Positions 62,006 through 64,000 of a DNA stretch of 64,000 nt are shown here, piece after piece. Position 1 is the first letter of the stretch; every line of letters begins with the position of its first letter. Source of the stretch: Rhodovulum marinum (lineage in GTDB: Bacteria; Pseudomonadota; Alphaproteobacteria; Rhodobacterales; Rhodobacteraceae); NCBI RefSeq assembly GCF_004343075.1, contig NZ_SLXP01000003.1:310001-374000 (forward strand), written 5' to 3'. The position numbers and the translations under genes are program-made. The notes under the pieces are model-generated. The model was given only the letters and a program-made list of their open reading frames with translations, did not search any database and was not told the DNA's origin.

Positions 62006-62530
62006 GCGTGCCTCCCTATCCCTGTCGCGCGCCCGGCCGCGCACCACCACCCGGTCGCACCCTCCAGAAAACACCGCGTCCCGCCGCTGTCCAGCCTCCG
62101 TGGCCGCGCCCGGCCGGACCCCCACGCACGCCGCCCGGACCCAGGGCCCGGGGTGCTGCAAGATCACGCATTGCGTCCCGCCAACCGGGCCATTTCGCGA
62201 CGGCGATTTCGCTAAAACTCTCGCGAAAGACCCCGCGCGGCCGCAGGCCCCGACGCCCGGTCCCCGCCGCGGCACGCGCCCCCGCCAAACCCGCGCCCGC
62301 CCCGGAAAGGTGCCGTTTTTCCACTTGGAATCAGAACACTGTGAAATCCACGCCGAACGACACGGGGGGGCACGACCCCCGCGAATCGGGCACCCCCGCC
62401 CCCGCCCTTCGTGTCCGCGCCCCCCGCGCCAGGCCCGCCGGCGTTAAGCGATCGGTAGGGGATTCGCCGTAGCCCTCGAATATCTGCGCCAGTTTCCGAC
62501 GGCGCTGCCACGTTCATGGAAAGGAAACAC
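62006..62530. other. Intergenic region before the sensor/chemotaxis pair
   Basis: About 525 bases without a recognisable gene. It has an 8-bp inverted repeat TTTCGCGA (62193-62200) and TCGCGAAA (62221-62228), and lower GC around 62330-62350. Both flanking genes point outward, so two promoters should lie here. Confidence 0.5.
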
Positions 62531-63106
62531 ATGGCCCGTCCGATTGCCAAACTCACCGCCCTCTTCGTGCTTGCGGCCTCGACCGCCCAGGCCGGCGAAT
62601 TCGACACCCAGATGGCCGCCTATCTCGACTCCTCGGTGCGCGGCTGGGCCAGCGACCCCATCATCATCCAGGCCATCACCGCCCAGAACGCGACCACGGC
62701 CAGCTTCGACCAGGCCCAGATCGACGGGCTGGACACGTCCTGGCGCGCCCAGGTCGGCAGCTCGGACGCCTCGCTGATCGAACCGGTCATCACCGGCCCG
62801 GTCGCGGATTTCCTGCGCGCGAACATGGCCGCGGCCGGCGGCAAGATCACCGAGATCATCCTGATGGATGCCAAGGGTCTGAACGTCGCCGCCTCGGGCG
62901 TGACGTCCGACTACTGGCAGGGCGACGAGGCCAAGCATGCCGATACCTTCGGCGTGGGTCCAGATGCGGTGCATTTCGGCGACATCGAATTCGACGAATC
63001 CAGCCAGCGCTACCAGGCGCAGATCTCGTTCACGATCACCGATCCCGCCTCCGGCGCGCCGATCGGTGCAATGACCGTGGCCGTCGAAGGCGAAGCGTTC
63101 ATGTAA
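62531..63106 (+). CDS. Secreted sensor-like (PDC/Cache-type) single-domain protein
   Basis: Protein of 191 residues with signal peptide IAKLTALFVLAASTAQAG. The mature sequence (YLDSSVRGWASDPIIIQAITAQNATTASFD ... KITEIILMDAKGLNVAASGVTSDYWQGDEAKHADTF ... QAQISFTITDPASGAPIGAMTVAVEGE) has the order of a PDC/Cache ligand-binding domain: N-terminal helix, a MDxxGxxVA-type strand, DYWQGDE and a final ITD...G strand. It lies 24 bases before a chemotaxis receptor, so it may supply that receptor with ligand information. Function inferred. Confidence 0.65.
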   Translation: MARPIAKLTALFVLAASTAQAGEFDTQMAAYLDSSVRGWASDPIIIQAITAQNATTASFDQAQIDGLDTSWRAQVGSSDASLIEPVITGPVADFLRANMAAAGGKITEIILMDAKGLNVAASGVTSDYWQGDEAKHADTFGVGPDAVHFGDIEFDESSQRYQAQISFTITDPASGAPIGAMTVAVEGEAFM

Positions 63107-63130
63107 GCCGTCCTCAACAGGAGACGACCA

Positions 63131-64000
63131 ATGCAAGGTTCCAATCGAACGACCGGGTCGAGCCGCCTCAGCGGCTCGGTCTTCATCAAGGGCGCGGGCC
63201 TCGTGGCCGCAACGGCCATCCTGGTGGCCGCGATGGTCCTCACCGCCTCCACGCGCAGCGCCTACGGTATCGTCAAGGAACATCTCGCGAACCTCCTGAC
63301 CGAGGTCTCGGTTTCCTATGCCGGGAACCTTGCCGGCCATCTCAAGTTCGGCAAACTCGATGCGGTCGAACCGGTGATTGCCGAATATGCCGAACGCTCG
63401 GGCGACCATTTCGTCCAGGTCGCCGTCTGGAACGCCGAGGGCGAACGCCTGCTGCGGTCCGGCACGGCAACGGCGGATCAATCCACGGCCATCGCGGACC
63501 TCGCGCGCAGGGCGCTGGAAACCGGCGAAATCGCGATCGACCGGAAAACGCTGACCGTCGGCGTGCCGGTGCTCTATGGCAACGGCACGACCGTGGGCGC
63601 CTTCGGCGCGGTCTGGACGTCCAAGGGCTTGATGTCGGAAATCGTCGCCAATTCCGCCCCCCTGATGTCGGTGGCCGGGGTGATTTTCCTGATGATGCTG
63701 GGCATCGCGACGGTGCTGCTGCGCCGGATGATCGGCGTGCCGCTCGACCGGGTGAGTGTTGCGATGAAAAAGGTCGCGGACGGCGCCTATGATGCCGAGA
63801 TCCCGATGACCGACAATCACGACGAGGTCGGCATCATCGCCCGCAGCCTGGATGCCCTGCGCGACCGGCTGCAGCGCGCGGCCGCGGCCGACGCCGAACT
63901 GGACGGCGCGCGCGCCGCCCAGGCGCATGCGGTCGAACAGCTCGGCCGCGGTCTCAACGCGCTTGCCACGGGCGATCTGACCCACACGCTCGACCAGACC
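63131..64000 (+). CDS. Methyl-accepting chemotaxis protein, N-terminal part (3' truncated by the window)
   Basis: The frame runs off the right edge without a stop. Visible: N-terminal helix (GAGLVAATAILVAAMVLTAS), a periplasmic domain of about 140 residues (EVSVSYAGNLAGHLKFGKLDAVEPVIAEYAERSGDHFVQVAVWNAEGE), second helix (VAGVIFLMMLGIATVLLRRM), then a HAMP domain (IGVPLDRVSVAMKKVADGAYDAEIPMTDNHDEVGIIARSLDALRDRL) and a helical stretch. The signalling domain is expected beyond the window. GGAG precedes the ATG at 63131. Likely cotranscribed with the sensor-like gene. Confidence 0.9.
   Translation, partial: MQGSNRTTGSSRLSGSVFIKGAGLVAATAILVAAMVLTASTRSAYGIVKEHLANLLTEVSVSYAGNLAGHLKFGKLDAVEPVIAEYAERSGDHFVQVAVWNAEGERLLRSGTATADQSTAIADLARRALETGEIAIDRKTLTVGVPVLYGNGTTVGAFGAVWTSKGLMSEIVANSAPLMSVAGVIFLMMLGIATVLLRRMIGVPLDRVSVAMKKVADGAYDAEIPMTDNHDEVGIIARSLDALRDRLQRAAAADAELDGARAAQAHAVEQLGRGLNALATGDLTHTLDQT

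Overview
The window is about 64 kb of very GC-rich, gene-dense DNA with the gene content of an alphaproteobacterium of the family Rhodobacteraceae (Roseobacter/Paracoccus-type). The indicators are a 5-aminolevulinate synthase (hemA, the C4 route), a Paracoccus-style sox cluster with divergent soxSR and soxVW arms, a roseobacter-style C-P lyase cluster with DUF1045 and hexapeptide-transferase accessory genes, a Hint_2-domain protein, and Tat-type sox enzymes. There is no sign of an integron, insertion sequence, prophage or CRISPR array. Nearly everything looks chromosomal and vertically inherited, with heavy G/C at third codon positions. This is judged from the sequence alone; no database was searched.

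Layout. 1-9.9 kb: tail of an RND efflux pump, a TauE/SafE exporter, an Atm1-type ABC exporter, a LysM protein, a LOG-type nucleotide hydrolase, RarD, an aminotransferase, a periplasmic M48 protease and a DsbA-like oxidoreductase. 9.9-15.8 kb: threonine aldolase, ispG, a RodZ-like protein, hemA and a secreted unknown; between the last two lies a pair of exact TGTC-N10-GACA palindromes of the PpsR/CrtJ type. 15.9-22.6 kb: an M20 dipeptidase, a PhoD-like phosphatase gene broken by one in-frame TAA but preceded by a long PHO-box array, a tandem tRNA-Asp pair, adenine deaminase, and two tRNA-Val genes. 22.6-31.8 kb: lon, a Hint-domain/Fic pair, a small secreted protein, a leishmanolysin-like metalloprotease with a long acidic linker, tgt, and a fused RimB-RimK protein.

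32-46.7 kb is the phosphonate region. On the minus strand lie phnG-H-I-J-K-L-N, then phnM and a phasin-like gene, and separately phnC-D-E-E plus a hexapeptide acyltransferase. On the plus strand lie DUF1045 and phnF followed by a second phnM. Import (PhnCDE), the C-P lyase core (PhnGHIJ with PhnKL), and downstream sugar-phosphate processing (PhnM, PhnN, DUF1045) are all present. A perfect 12-bp inverted repeat between phnG and phnF is the likely PhnF operator, and a PHO-box-like array precedes phnC.

46.7-62 kb is the sulfur-oxidation region: soxV-W-X-Y-Z-A-B-C-D-E-F on the minus strand, and divergently soxS, a HbpS/GlcG-like protein, soxR, a SoxT-type YeeE/YedE protein and a DUF1624-type membrane protein, followed by a SoxH-like metallo-beta-lactamase fold protein. 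Two intergenic regions (soxS/soxV and soxW/soxX) share a 28-bp AT-rich element that is a good candidate SoxR operator. Three hairpin-plus-T-tract terminators divide the long sox run into XYZA, BCD and EF segments. The window ends in a secreted sensor-like protein and a truncated methyl-accepting chemotaxis protein.

I did not find a wholly new defence or mobile system. The most notable points are the interrupted PHO-controlled phoD, the two sets of matched operator candidates, the loss of a full metal site in the SoxH-like protein, the RimB-RimK fusion, two PhnM paralogs, and the Hint/Fic/leishmanolysin neighbourhood.
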